14,997 nt of DNA, taken from contig CAZZGX010000034.1 in NCBI GenBank assembly GCA_964653715.1, positions 1 to 14,997 of the forward strand, given 5' to 3'. The first letter of the stretch is position 1. Each line of letters starts with the position of its first letter. Under the pieces are notes generated by a model. That model was not told the origin of the DNA. It ran no database searches and worked only from the letters and a program-made list of their open reading frames with translations. This stretch comes from CAZZGX01 sp964653715. Lineage in GTDB: Bacteria; Patescibacteriota; Minisyncoccia; Ryanbacterales; GWA2-47-10b. Positions 6,271 to 12,560 of this stretch are shown piece after piece. The translations under genes were made by a program, and so were the position numbers.

Positions 6271-8223
6271 ATGACTTTTTCACTCGTACTCATCTCCTGT
6301 TTCATATCCATTGCGTTTGCCTTCTATCTTCGATATTTGATCAAACGACTGCCGGACGGCGACCACAAGATGAGAGAAATCGCCTCCGCGATCCGCGAGG
6401 GATCGTACGCCTATCTCAAGCGCCAGTACCGAACCGTGGCCTACGTGGCGCTCATTTTGTTTTTTGTTCTCTGGATAGTTTTTGGGCGTCTCACGGCACT
6501 GGGATTTTCTATCGGCGCGCTTTTTTCGGCATTCGCCGGATTCATTGGGATGCAAACCGCGGTTCTTGCCAATGTGCGTACGGCCGAAGCCGCCAAAAGA
6601 AGCCTCAACTCGGCCTTTTCGGTCGCATTTCGTGGTGGCGGGGTTACGGGGCTTTTGGTAGCGGGACTCTCACTGCTTGCGGTATCAATTTTTTACCAAT
6701 TTTCAGGAGGTGACGCGGCAGGACTCATCGGGCTTGGCTTCGGCGCGTCACTTATCTCCGTTTTCGCGCGCTTGGGCGGCGGCATTTACACAAAAGGCGC
6801 GGACGTGGGAGCGGATCTCGTGGGCAAAGTGGAAGCGGGAATTCCTGAAGACGACCCGCGAAATCCAGCGGTCATCGCGGATCTTGTCGGAGACAATGTC
6901 GGGGATGACGCGGGCATGGCGGCCGATCTTTTTGAAACTTATGCCGTAACGCTGATTGCGTCGTTGCTTCTCGCGCGATCAGAAGTCGAGTCAAGCTTCC
7001 CGTTGCTCTTGGGAGCGGCGGCTCTCCTTGCGTCAGTCATTGGTTTTTTCTTCGCCAAAATCAAGAGCGAGCACAAAATTATGAACGCGCTCTATCGTGC
7101 CTTTTTTGTGACAAGCTTCCTTGCCGCTGGATTTTTCATTCCGATCACGCGCGCGCTTTTTCCAAAAAACGGGCTCGACAACTATCTTGCGGCAATCGTA
7201 GGACTTGTCGTAACCCTTCTCATGATTTTTGTTACCGAATACTATACCTCGAAAAGTTTTCGTCCTGTGCGCGCGATCGCTCGCGCGTCCGAATCGGGCC
7301 ACGGCACCAATGTTATCATGGGTCTTGCCTTTGGGATGGAGGCGACGTTTTTTCCGATACTGATCATTACAGCTGGCATTCTTGCCGCCTACTCGCTTTC
7401 GGGTATTTATGGAATAGCAATCGCCGCATTTAGCATGATTTCGCTTTCCGGAATTGTTGTTGCAATTGACGCCTTTGGCCCAATTACTGACAACGCCGGC
7501 GGAATTGCCGAGATGGCGGGCCTTCCCGAGTCGGTCCGCAAACACACCGATCCATTGGACGCGGTAGGCAACACGACCAAAGCGGTTACCAAGGGCTACG
7601 CCATCGCGTCAGCTGGGTTTGCGGCACTCGTTCTTTTCTCCGCATATATAAAGGAAGTGAAAGGAGTTATTTTTGATATTTCAAATCCGCTAATGCTCGC
7701 GGGACTTTTCATCGGCGCTTCGCTTCCGTATCTTTTTGCCTCGATGGCCATGCGGGCTGTTGGCAAAGCGGCGGGATCCGTGGTGGAGGAAGTTCGCCGC
7801 CAGTTTCGTGAAATCAAGGGTATTATGGAAGGCACGGCAAAACCAGACTACGCCCGCGCGGTTGATATCGTCACGAAATCTGCCCTTCACGAAATGATTT
7901 TACCCGCGCTTTTTCCGATCGTAGCGACCATCGCCGTCGGATTTCTCTTGGGTCCTTTGGCTTTGGGCGGACTTTTGATGGGGGTTATCATCACGGGGCT
8001 TTTTGTGGGACTTTCCATGACTTCGGGTGGGGCGGCATGGGACAACGCCAAAAAATATATTGAAGAAGGGCACCACGGCGGCAAAAAATCGCCGGCGCAT
8101 CAGGCGGCAGTTACGGGCGACACGGTTGGAGACCCCTACAAAGACACCGCGGGTCCCGCCATCAACCCAATGATCAAAGTGGTAAACATCGTGGCGCTTT
8201 TGATTGTGAAATTTATTGCCTGA
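6271..8223 (+). CDS. hppA: Membrane-bound proton-pumping pyrophosphatase (K+-independent type)
   Basis: This 650-residue, highly hydrophobic protein with about 15-16 membrane helices hydrolyses cytoplasmic pyrophosphate and moves H+ across the membrane. The pyrophosphate/Mg2+ motifs are intact: GADVGADLVGKVE (176-188), the IADLVGDNVGDDAGM block (202-216), and a C-terminal GDTVGDPYKDTAGPAINP (616-633). Lys437 in GNTTKA (433-438) occupies the position that is Ala in K+-dependent enzymes, so by family knowledge this is the K+-independent, H+-pumping class. The start is the first ATG, 6 bp after nusA, with a purine-rich AGAAGAGAAA upstream. It is probably co-transcribed with nusA and ends at a strong terminator. 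In a cell with limited energy metabolism it would recycle pyrophosphate made by biosynthesis into ion-motive force (inference). Confidence 0.96.
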   Translation: MTFSLVLISCFISIAFAFYLRYLIKRLPDGDHKMREIASAIREGSYAYLKRQYRTVAYVALILFFVLWIVFGRLTALGFSIGALFSAFAGFIGMQTAVLANVRTAEAAKRSLNSAFSVAFRGGGVTGLLVAGLSLLAVSIFYQFSGGDAAGLIGLGFGASLISVFARLGGGIYTKGADVGADLVGKVEAGIPEDDPRNPAVIADLVGDNVGDDAGMAADLFETYAVTLIASLLLARSEVESSFPLLLGAAALLASVIGFFFAKIKSEHKIMNALYRAFFVTSFLAAGFFIPITRALFPKNGLDNYLAAIVGLVVTLLMIFVTEYYTSKSFRPVRAIARASESGHGTNVIMGLAFGMEATFFPILIITAGILAAYSLSGIYGIAIAAFSMISLSGIVVAIDAFGPITDNAGGIAEMAGLPESVRKHTDPLDAVGNTTKAVTKGYAIASAGFAALVLFSAYIKEVKGVIFDISNPLMLAGLFIGASLPYLFASMAMRAVGKAAGSVVEEVRRQFREIKGIMEGTAKPDYARAVDIVTKSALHEMILPALFPIVATIAVGFLLGPLALGGLLMGVIITGLFVGLSMTSGGAAWDNAKKYIEEGHHGGKKSPAHQAAVTGDTVGDPYKDTAGPAINPMIKVVNIVALLIVKFIA

Positions 8224-8243
8224 ACTTAAAACGTTCACTAAAC

Positions 8244-8276
8244 AAAAAACTCCCCACATTGAGCGGGGAGTTTTTT
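8244..8276. terminator. Terminator of nusA-hppA, usable in both directions
   Basis: A perfect 12-bp stem pairs the A-run-CTCCCC arm (8244-8255) with the GGGGAG-T-run arm (8265-8276), with a 9-base loop. It has a T run on the plus strand and a matching one on the minus strand, so it can also stop minus-strand transcripts coming from the small membrane-protein gene. Confidence 0.9.
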
Positions 8277-8280
8277 GTCT

Positions 8281-8495
8281 TTCCCTCAAAAATTCTTCAC
8301 TTGGCGGTCGGACCGCCAAGTTAGAAAACTTTGGAAGATGCCGAGTTGACGTACTCGGTGGACGGTTGTGTGCTGGGTTTTAAGGTACCAACACGTTGAC
8401 CTGCACTTGAGATGGTTTACCTGGTCTATGCCATCTTAATACCAGTTTATTTTTCGTCGGACACAGCTGGCGCCGACTATCTTAGCAAGAACACC
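8281..8495 (-). other. Structured non-coding stretch downstream of the small membrane-protein gene
   Basis: No open frame of useful length is found on the minus strand after the stop at 8496. Several short inverted repeats follow one another: CCGAG/CTCGG (8341-8345/8354-8358), GTCGG/CCGAC near 8456-8476, CTTAG/CTAAG (8481-8500), a 7-bp GTGTTGG/CCAGCAC pairing near 8368-8395 on the minus strand, and a 23-bp palindrome at 8299-8321. As there is no terminator directly after the stop codon, a minus-strand transcript would carry this as a roughly 200-base 3' region. It could be a 3' UTR, a processed small RNA or decayed sequence. Confidence 0.4.
8299..8321. repeat. Perfect palindrome with 11-bp arms
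   Basis: The arm ACTTGGCGGTC (8299-8309) and its exact reverse complement (8311-8321) are separated by a single base. As RNA it would form a GC-rich hairpin. On the minus strand it is followed seven bases later by a short T run, so it could be a weak terminator for the small gene; otherwise it could be a protein-binding site. Confidence 0.7.
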
Positions 8496-8750
8496 CTAAG
8501 CTGGTGGACGAAGCAATCGCAATCGACCGTGACGGGGAGCAAAAAGACACGCTGCTCCAACCACCCCAGGCCAAAGCCACAGTGCATACCCCATCCAAAT
8601 GTCGTATCCGCACAAGAGAGCAGAATGCGACAATGCGGCCAGCGCGGTTGCTTCGTACTCGCCGTAGCTCATAATTGCGAGATCGCCCAATACAACAAGC
8701 GTCCACAGCACGAGCATCGCGAGTCCGCCAAGACGAATCACGAACGTCAT
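8496..8750 (-). CDS. Small membrane protein of unknown function, strongly expressed by its signals
   Basis: This is an 84-residue protein that I do not recognise. A hydrophobic helix covers about residues 7-26 (LGGLAMLVLWTLVVLGDLAI), a second less polar stretch about 34-47 and a Trp-rich helix about 50-71 (DIWMGYALWLWPGVVGAACL). It ends in a basic tail, RHGRLRLLRPP. Start choice is firm: AGGAGG (8758-8763, minus strand) lies seven bases before the ATG at 8750, the only textbook Shine-Dalgarno in the window. A consensus promoter lies further upstream. It is a single gene, convergent with hppA and divergent from tig. Function cannot be assigned; the expression signals suggest an abundant product. 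The overlapping plus-strand frame has no comparable start signals. Confidence 0.75.
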   Translation of the reverse strand: MTFVIRLGGLAMLVLWTLVVLGDLAIMSYGEYEATALAALSHSALLCGYDIWMGYALWLWPGVVGAACLFAPRHGRLRLLRPPA

Positions 8751-8757
8751 AAATTCA

Positions 8758-8786
8758 CCTCCTTTCTTGCCTCGGAGCCACCCGAG
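8758..8786 (-). promoter_or_regulatory. Perfect Shine-Dalgarno preceded by a leader hairpin
   Basis: On the minus strand, AAAGGAGGTG ends about six bases before the ATG at 8750 (core AGGAGG at 8758-8763). Just upstream a 6-bp hairpin, CCTCGG/CCGAGG with loop GTGGCT (8769-8786), sits in the roughly 57-base leader. It leaves the binding site free as drawn and may protect the 5' end or tune initiation. Confidence 0.8.
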
Positions 8787-8814
8787 GGTTAGTGAGTTTT
8801 CAATTCCGTCTAGA

Positions 8815-8843
8815 ATTATAGCACCTTATACTTAATATGTCAA
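8815..8843 (-). promoter_or_regulatory. Full-consensus promoter of the small membrane-protein gene
   Basis: On the minus strand there is TTGACA (8838-8843), a 17-bp spacer and TATAAT (8815-8820). TGC directly before the -10 also makes it an extended -10. Every element matches the sigma-70 consensus. The predicted start is near 8808. Confidence 0.85.
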
Positions 8844-8884
8844 GCTATCTAACTTTACCTTATTCTACAAAGAAGACGCCGGAC

Positions 8885-8913
8885 TTTACCAAGCGGGCCT
8901 TTCCATATATAAT
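8885..8913 (+). promoter_or_regulatory. Promoter of tig-clpP, predicted leaderless start
   Basis: TTTACC (8885-8890), a 17-bp spacer and a perfect TATAAT (8908-8913). Six bases follow before the tig ATG at 8920, so the predicted transcription start coincides with the A of the start codon. There is no room for a Shine-Dalgarno. Confidence 0.65.
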
Positions 8914-8919
8914 CCTCTG

Positions 8920-9933
8920 ATGAATATTAGCGTTACAGAGCTTCCCGGATCGCGAGTTGAGGTCAAAAGCGAACTTGCGGCCGAATCGTTTAATTCTTTC
9001 ATTGAAAAAACCACAAAACGCTTTGTGAATGAGGCCGAACTTCCCGGATTTCGCAAAGGCAAGGCGCCAGAAAATCTCGTCGTCCAAAAAATCGGCGAAG
9101 ATAAAATTTTACAGGCGACAGCCGAAGAAGCGCTCCGAGTCGAGTGGCCAAAAGTGCTTGCGGAAAAAAATATCGATGCTGTGGGTCCTGCCGAGTTTCA
9201 TATTTTGAAACTGGCGCGCGGCAATCCGCTCGAATGGAAAGCGGCGGTCGCCGTAATCCCGAGGGTCGTACTCCCCGATTACAAAAACATTGCGCACGAG
9301 ATCAATCAAAAAAAATCCAACACCGCACTCGATATTTCCGACAAAGAAGTAGACGAGACATTGGCCTATATTCAAAAAGCGCGACTTGCGCAAGGCGCCG
9401 CTCTCCCGCCACTTGATGATGCGTATGCCAAATCCATCGGAAACTTTCCATCACTCGCGGCGTTAAAAGAAAATATACGGGAGGGCATCCGCCAGGAAAA
9501 AGCAGCGAAAGAAAAAGAGGCGCATCACTTGAAAATTCTTGAAGCGATTGCCGAAAAAGTCTCAATCGAGATCCCCGCGGTCATGATCGAGGCCGAGCGG
9601 GAAAAGATGCTGAATGAACTCCATTCGAGCATCGAAGACATGGGGCTTAAATGGAACGATTATCTGACGCATATCAAAAAAACGGAAGACGAGCTTAAAA
9701 AATCCTGGGAAGAGGACGCGAAAAAACGAGTGCGGACAGGACTTGTCCTTCGTGAAATTGCCAAAACGGAAAAAATTGAGCCCAATCAAAAAGAAATTGA
9801 GGAGCGCGCCGAGTTTCTCCTTCGCCCCTACTCCCCGGTAGAGCGCAAAAATCTTGACCAGACGCGTATTCGGGATTATGCTTATGGAATAGTGCGAAAT
9901 GGCAAAGTATGCGAAATCTTAGAAACATGTTGA
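8920..9933 (+). CDS. tig: Trigger factor lacking the prolyl isomerase domain
   Basis: This 337-residue ribosome-bound chaperone of nascent chains is shorter than the usual roughly 430. The N-terminal ribosome-binding domain (about 1-115) has the docking signature GFRKGKAP (43-50) in the ribosome-contact loop. The C-terminal substrate-cradling domain resumes at about 163 with LPPLDDAYAKSIG, the equivalent of the family's ELDDEFAK block. Between them only a short linker (about 120-162, including DKEVDETLAYIQKARL) remains, and the FKBP-type domain of about 90 residues is cleanly absent. The protein should keep chaperone function without peptidyl-prolyl isomerase activity. The start is fixed by the promoter six bases upstream. 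Its 3' end overlaps clpP, a common pairing of folding and proteolysis genes. Confidence 0.93.
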   Translation: MNISVTELPGSRVEVKSELAAESFNSFIEKTTKRFVNEAELPGFRKGKAPENLVVQKIGEDKILQATAEEALRVEWPKVLAEKNIDAVGPAEFHILKLARGNPLEWKAAVAVIPRVVLPDYKNIAHEINQKKSNTALDISDKEVDETLAYIQKARLAQGAALPPLDDAYAKSIGNFPSLAALKENIREGIRQEKAAKEKEAHHLKILEAIAEKVSIEIPAVMIEAEREKMLNELHSSIEDMGLKWNDYLTHIKKTEDELKKSWEEDAKKRVRTGLVLREIAKTEKIEPNQKEIEERAEFLLRPYSPVERKNLDQTRIRDYAYGIVRNGKVCEILETC

Positions 9934-10508
9934 TCCCAACTGTCATAGAAAAATCGGGCTACGGAGAGCGCGCGTATGATATTTATTCGCGTCTCCTAAA
10001 AGACCGGATTGTCTTTTTAGGCGGGCCCATCAACGATCAGGTGGCAAACGCGATTATCGCGCAGTTTTTGTTTCTCGAGCTTCAAAATCCAAAAGAGGAT
10101 GTCCATTTTTACGTCAACTCGCCCGGTGGATCGGTCACCTCAACACTCGCCATCTACGACACGATGCAGCATATCAAACCGGACATTGCCACAATCTGCG
10201 TGGGCATCGCGGCTTCGGGTGGCGCGATTTTGCTTGCGGCAGGCAAAAAAGGCAAGCGCTACGCGCTTCCCAATTCAGAAATCATGATACATCAAGTACT
10301 TGGCTCGGCCGAAGGACAGGCGATCGAGATTGAAATTACCGCTAGACATATTCTCCGCACCAAGGATCGTCTCAACAAGATATTGGCAAAACACACAAAT
10401 CAAACCATCGAGCGGATCGAGAAAGACACCGACCGCGACTTTTTTATGGACGCCGACGAAGCCAAAAAATACGGCCTCATCGACGAAGTCATCAAGCAGA
10501 AGAAGTAA
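9927..10508 (+). CDS. clpP: ATP-dependent Clp protease proteolytic subunit ClpP
   Basis: From the ATG at 9927 the product is 193 residues and begins MLIPTVIEKSGYGERAYDIY, the standard ClpP N-terminus; an ATG six codons earlier (9909) is in frame but adds residues outside the family pattern. The catalytic triad is Ser97 in GIAASGGA, His122 in MIHQ and Asp171 in DTDRDFFM. The residue after the catalytic Ser is Gly rather than the common Met. The handle and head regions are full length. It forms the tetradecameric barrel that degrades substrates fed by a Clp ATPase, none of which is encoded in this window. The start codon overlaps the tig stop by 7 bp (ATGTTGA), so the two are translationally linked, and a strong terminator follows. 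Confidence 0.96.
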   Translation: MLIPTVIEKSGYGERAYDIYSRLLKDRIVFLGGPINDQVANAIIAQFLFLELQNPKEDVHFYVNSPGGSVTSTLAIYDTMQHIKPDIATICVGIAASGGAILLAAGKKGKRYALPNSEIMIHQVLGSAEGQAIEIEITARHILRTKDRLNKILAKHTNQTIERIEKDTDRDFFMDADEAKKYGLIDEVIKQKK

Positions 10509-10517
10509 CCTAAATAG

Positions 10518-10550
10518 ACTAAAAAGCCCCTTCTACGGGGGCTTTTTAGT
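10518..10550. terminator. Terminator after clpP
   Basis: A 13-bp perfect stem (10518-10530 with 10538-10550) contains AAAAAGCCCC and GGGGCTTTTT around a 7-base loop. T runs exist on both strands, so it can also end minus-strand transcripts from gpmI that run through the RNA gene next to it. Confidence 0.9.
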
Positions 10551-10568
10551 GGGTACATTTCTGGGGTA

Positions 10569-10597
10569 TTGACAAGGCATGGGCAATTTGCTACATT
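10569..10597 (+). promoter_or_regulatory. Promoter of the unidentified structured RNA
   Basis: TTGACA (10569-10574), a 17-bp spacer and TACATT (10592-10597), starting 18 bases after the clpP terminator. The predicted start is about 10604. No open reading frame with start signals follows before the next terminator. Confidence 0.7.
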
Positions 10598-10603
10598 CGC
10601 TTT

Positions 10604-10860
10604 AGGTTTTTTGATCTGCCTTGGCTGTGGCGACCGGACAGTTAAACTCCGGCTTTTGTTGGAGCGGTGCCTTATTGGTGCTGAGGGGTGACAATCTGTC
10701 AGGGGTCTTGCAACCCCAAAACAGAAAATCATCCGCCGTGCAAGAGGAAAGTGGTTTCCGATCCCTTTCAGGGGTTCGGCACCACCTCCGGTCGCCGCCT
10801 TTTTTCTGGCCCAACTGGGCTTTCAACCCTAGCCCCACTACAACGTAGTGGGCTTTTTTT
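10604..10860 (+). ncRNA. Unidentified structured non-coding RNA of about 257 nt
   Basis: The 356-bp gap between clpP and gpmI has no credible gene but has a promoter, a terminator and strong secondary structure. A perfect 10-bp long-range stem, GGCGACCGGA (10629-10638) with its complement at 10787-10796, closes a domain of about 168 nt. Inside lie a hairpin at 10647-10664, GGTGCC (10666-10671) or the competing GGTGCTG (10677-10683) pairing with CGGCACC (10777-10783), and small hairpins TGACA/TGTCA (10689-10701), GGGGT/ACCCC (10702-10717), GGAAA/TTTCC (10746-10759) and ATCCC/GGGGT (10761-10775). I looked for the signatures of tmRNA, RNase P RNA and the signal recognition particle RNA and did not find them. 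6S RNA is not excluded but the fold is not the usual single long hairpin. The function is unknown. Confidence 0.65.
10832..10860 (+). terminator. Terminator of the structured RNA
   Basis: An 8-bp perfect stem, CCCACTAC (10834-10841) with GTAGTGGG (10845-10852), loop AAC, is extended by a G-C pair around a bulged C and followed by seven T residues (10854-10860). The T run exists only on the plus strand, so the element serves a plus-strand transcript and not the convergent gpmI. Confidence 0.85.
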
Positions 10861-10864
10861 ATTT

Positions 10865-12442
10865 TCAAACTAACAGTCTCGGCAAGAGATTGATTCCTGT
10901 CATCTCGGCGGGGACTTCGAGGCCCATGAGGTCGAGAATTGTAGGGGCGACGTCCGAGAGAACACCTTCCACTTTTGATATCGTTTCTTTCACTTCGGAA
11001 TCCGTGCGCGGAGTTTTTCGTTTAAACTGTCCGCCAACAACGTAAAACGGGACGGGGTTGGAGGAGTGCTTGGTTCTAGGCTCGCCAGTGATCCGGTAGC
11101 GCTTCTCTTCGGCGTTGCCGTGGTCGCCTGTCATCACCAAAGCACCCCCAAGTTCTAAAACTTTTGCCACGACTTTCGCGAGACATTCATCGAGCGTTTC
11201 GATGGCTTTAACGGTTGCTTCAAAATTGCCGGTATGCCCGACCATGTCCGCGTTCGCGTAATTGATGAGCATAAAATCATAATTCGGAAGCTCGGAGAGG
11301 ACCACGTCGGTAATCTCGCGCGCGGACATTTCGGGTTTTGTATCAAAGGGCACCCGCGCGGAAGGAATAAGCTTCCGGTCCTCTCCCGGATAGGGCGCCT
11401 CTTTGCCGCCATTGAAAAAATAAGTGACGTGGGCGTATTTTTCGGTTTCCGCGATATGGAGTTGCTTTTTGCTGGCATAGGAAATGACTCGTGAGAGTGG
11501 CCACTCGATATCAAGCGGCGGAAAGGCAACATTTGCGGCAAGTCCTTTTTCATACTCGGTCATCGTCACAAAAAAAACATTGGTCAAGGGAGCTCGGACA
11601 AACTTGTCAAAGTCGTGGTCGACAAATGCGTGGGCAAGCTGTCTGATACTATCCTCCCGAAAATTAAAGAAAATGAGCGCGTCGCCCGACTGAACGCGCC
11701 CGAGGACTTTGCCTGTTTCGTCTGCATGCCAAGCGGGAGTAAAAAATTCATCGGTAACGCCAGCGGTATATGAAGTGTCGATAAATTTTCTCGTGCTGTC
11801 GTACGGAACACCGCTTTTGCCCACAAGGCAATTATATGCCTGCTCCGTAAATTCCCAGCGCTCCTCCCGATCCATCGAAAAGTGACGGCCGATGATTGAG
11901 TCAATGGAAACTTTGGGATATTCAGTCTTAAGTCGCTCTTCCAAAAGTGGCAAAAATGTTTTCATCTCCCGCACGGGCGCGTCGCGTCCGTCGCCAAAAA
12001 GATGGAGTGCCACTTTTTCAATGCCTTCTCGCTTCGCAAACTCAAGAAGCGCGTACATATGATCAACGTAGGCGTGCACCGATCCCGTCGAGTAAAGCCC
12101 CATGATGTGAAACGTGCCGCTGTTTGTTTTGACGTGCATGGAAGCGTCGCGCAATACCTGATTTTCAAAAAAAGTTCCGTCCTGAATTGAGACGACGATC
12201 CGCGGCAGATGATGATAGAGCACTCGCCCCGCTCCCATCGTGAGGTGTCCCACCTCAGAATTTCCCTCCTCGCCCCAAGGAAGTCCCACGGCAAGTCCGG
12301 AAGCCTGAAGCGTCGTCATCAAATAATTGCGATCGAGCTCTTCGATAGTCGGTTTTTTGGCGATTTGCATGGGCGACTCGCCCGGAAGCGTATTGACCCC
12401 AAATCCATCGAAAACGACAAGCACCATGGGCCTGAAATTCAT
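10865..12442 (-). CDS. gpmI: 2,3-bisphosphoglycerate-independent phosphoglycerate mutase
   Basis: This 525-residue di-metal (Mn2+-type) enzyme of the alkaline phosphatase superfamily interconverts 3- and 2-phosphoglycerate in glycolysis. The N-terminal metal-site Asp12 is in VVFDGFG, and the catalytic Ser62 in GNSEVGH is at the same number as in well-studied GpmI. The transferase domain has GLYSTGSVHAYVDHM (115-129), DGRD (151-154), GRHFSMDR (185-192) and FNFREDSIRQL (259-269). The phosphatase-domain metal ligands follow: NADMVGH (397-403), TGDHGN (438-443) and His459 in TKHSSNPVP. Length is normal and all key residues are present. The ATG lies six bases after an extended -10, so the message is predicted to be leaderless. 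It is convergent with the structured RNA and divergent from rny. Confidence 0.97.
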   Translation of the reverse strand: MNFRPMVLVVFDGFGVNTLPGESPMQIAKKPTIEELDRNYLMTTLQASGLAVGLPWGEEGNSEVGHLTMGAGRVLYHHLPRIVVSIQDGTFFENQVLRDASMHVKTNSGTFHIMGLYSTGSVHAYVDHMYALLEFAKREGIEKVALHLFGDGRDAPVREMKTFLPLLEERLKTEYPKVSIDSIIGRHFSMDREERWEFTEQAYNCLVGKSGVPYDSTRKFIDTSYTAGVTDEFFTPAWHADETGKVLGRVQSGDALIFFNFREDSIRQLAHAFVDHDFDKFVRAPLTNVFFVTMTEYEKGLAANVAFPPLDIEWPLSRVISYASKKQLHIAETEKYAHVTYFFNGGKEAPYPGEDRKLIPSARVPFDTKPEMSAREITDVVLSELPNYDFMLINYANADMVGHTGNFEATVKAIETLDECLAKVVAKVLELGGALVMTGDHGNAEEKRYRITGEPRTKHSSNPVPFYVVGGQFKRKTPRTDSEVKETISKVEGVLSDVAPTILDLMGLEVPAEMTGINLLPRLLV

Positions 12443-12448
12443 AGATAT

Positions 12449-12457
12449 AGTATAGCA
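12449..12457 (-). promoter_or_regulatory. Extended -10 promoter of gpmI, predicted leaderless start
   Basis: On the minus strand, TGC-TATACT occupies 12449-12457, and six bases separate it from the ATG at 12442. No good -35 is seen at 17 bp, as is typical of extended -10 promoters. Confidence 0.6.
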
Positions 12458-12482
12458 TATAGGCAGGAGGCTCCCCGCTCGA

Positions 12483-12510
12483 TTGACAAAAAAACCAAAA
12501 AAGATATCAT
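12483..12510 (+). promoter_or_regulatory. Promoter of rny
   Basis: TTGACA (12483-12488), a 16-bp spacer and TATCAT (12505-12510), with a predicted start near 12517 and a leader of about 44 bases without a Shine-Dalgarno. A second -10-like TATTAT lies at 12535-12540 but has no matching -35. Confidence 0.65.
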
Positions 12511-12524
12511 GAAACTATCTTTTT
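12498..12524. repeat. Inverted repeat overlapping the rny -10 and start site
   Basis: The arms AAAAAGATA (12498-12506) and TATCTTTTT (12516-12524) are perfect complements with a 9-base centre. The element spans the -10 box and predicted transcription start, the position of a classic repressor operator. It is AT-rich, so chance is possible. Confidence 0.5.
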
Positions 12525-12560
12525 GTTGTTAATGTATTATGGGAATTAAAACACTATTTT

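Noticed and set aside
5332..6311. Long minus-strand frames opposite nusA (5332-5853 and 5784-6311)
   Set aside because: They are antisense to conserved NusA domains and have low-complexity, Ser/Phe-rich translations typical of shadow frames.
6874..6915. Leu and Asp substitutions in the HppA IADNVGDNVGDCAGM block
   Set aside because: Leu at the first variable position is common in other bacterial pyrophosphatases and the second position varies among families; the metal-binding Asp residues are kept.
8412..8792. 126-codon plus-strand frame overlapping the small membrane-protein gene
   Set aside because: It has no promoter or ribosome binding site and a polar, His/Pro/Cys-rich translation. The minus-strand frame has a consensus promoter and perfect Shine-Dalgarno.
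10212..10235. Gly instead of Met after the catalytic Ser of ClpP
   Set aside because: This position varies among active bacterial ClpP proteins (Ala also occurs) and the triad Ser-His-Asp is intact.
10720..10752. RNase P-like words ACAGAA and GAGGAAAGT in the structured RNA
   Set aside because: In RNase P RNA the GAGGAAAGT block is near the 5' end and ACAGAA near the 3' end. Here the order is reversed and only about 20 bases apart, and the rest of the core is missing.
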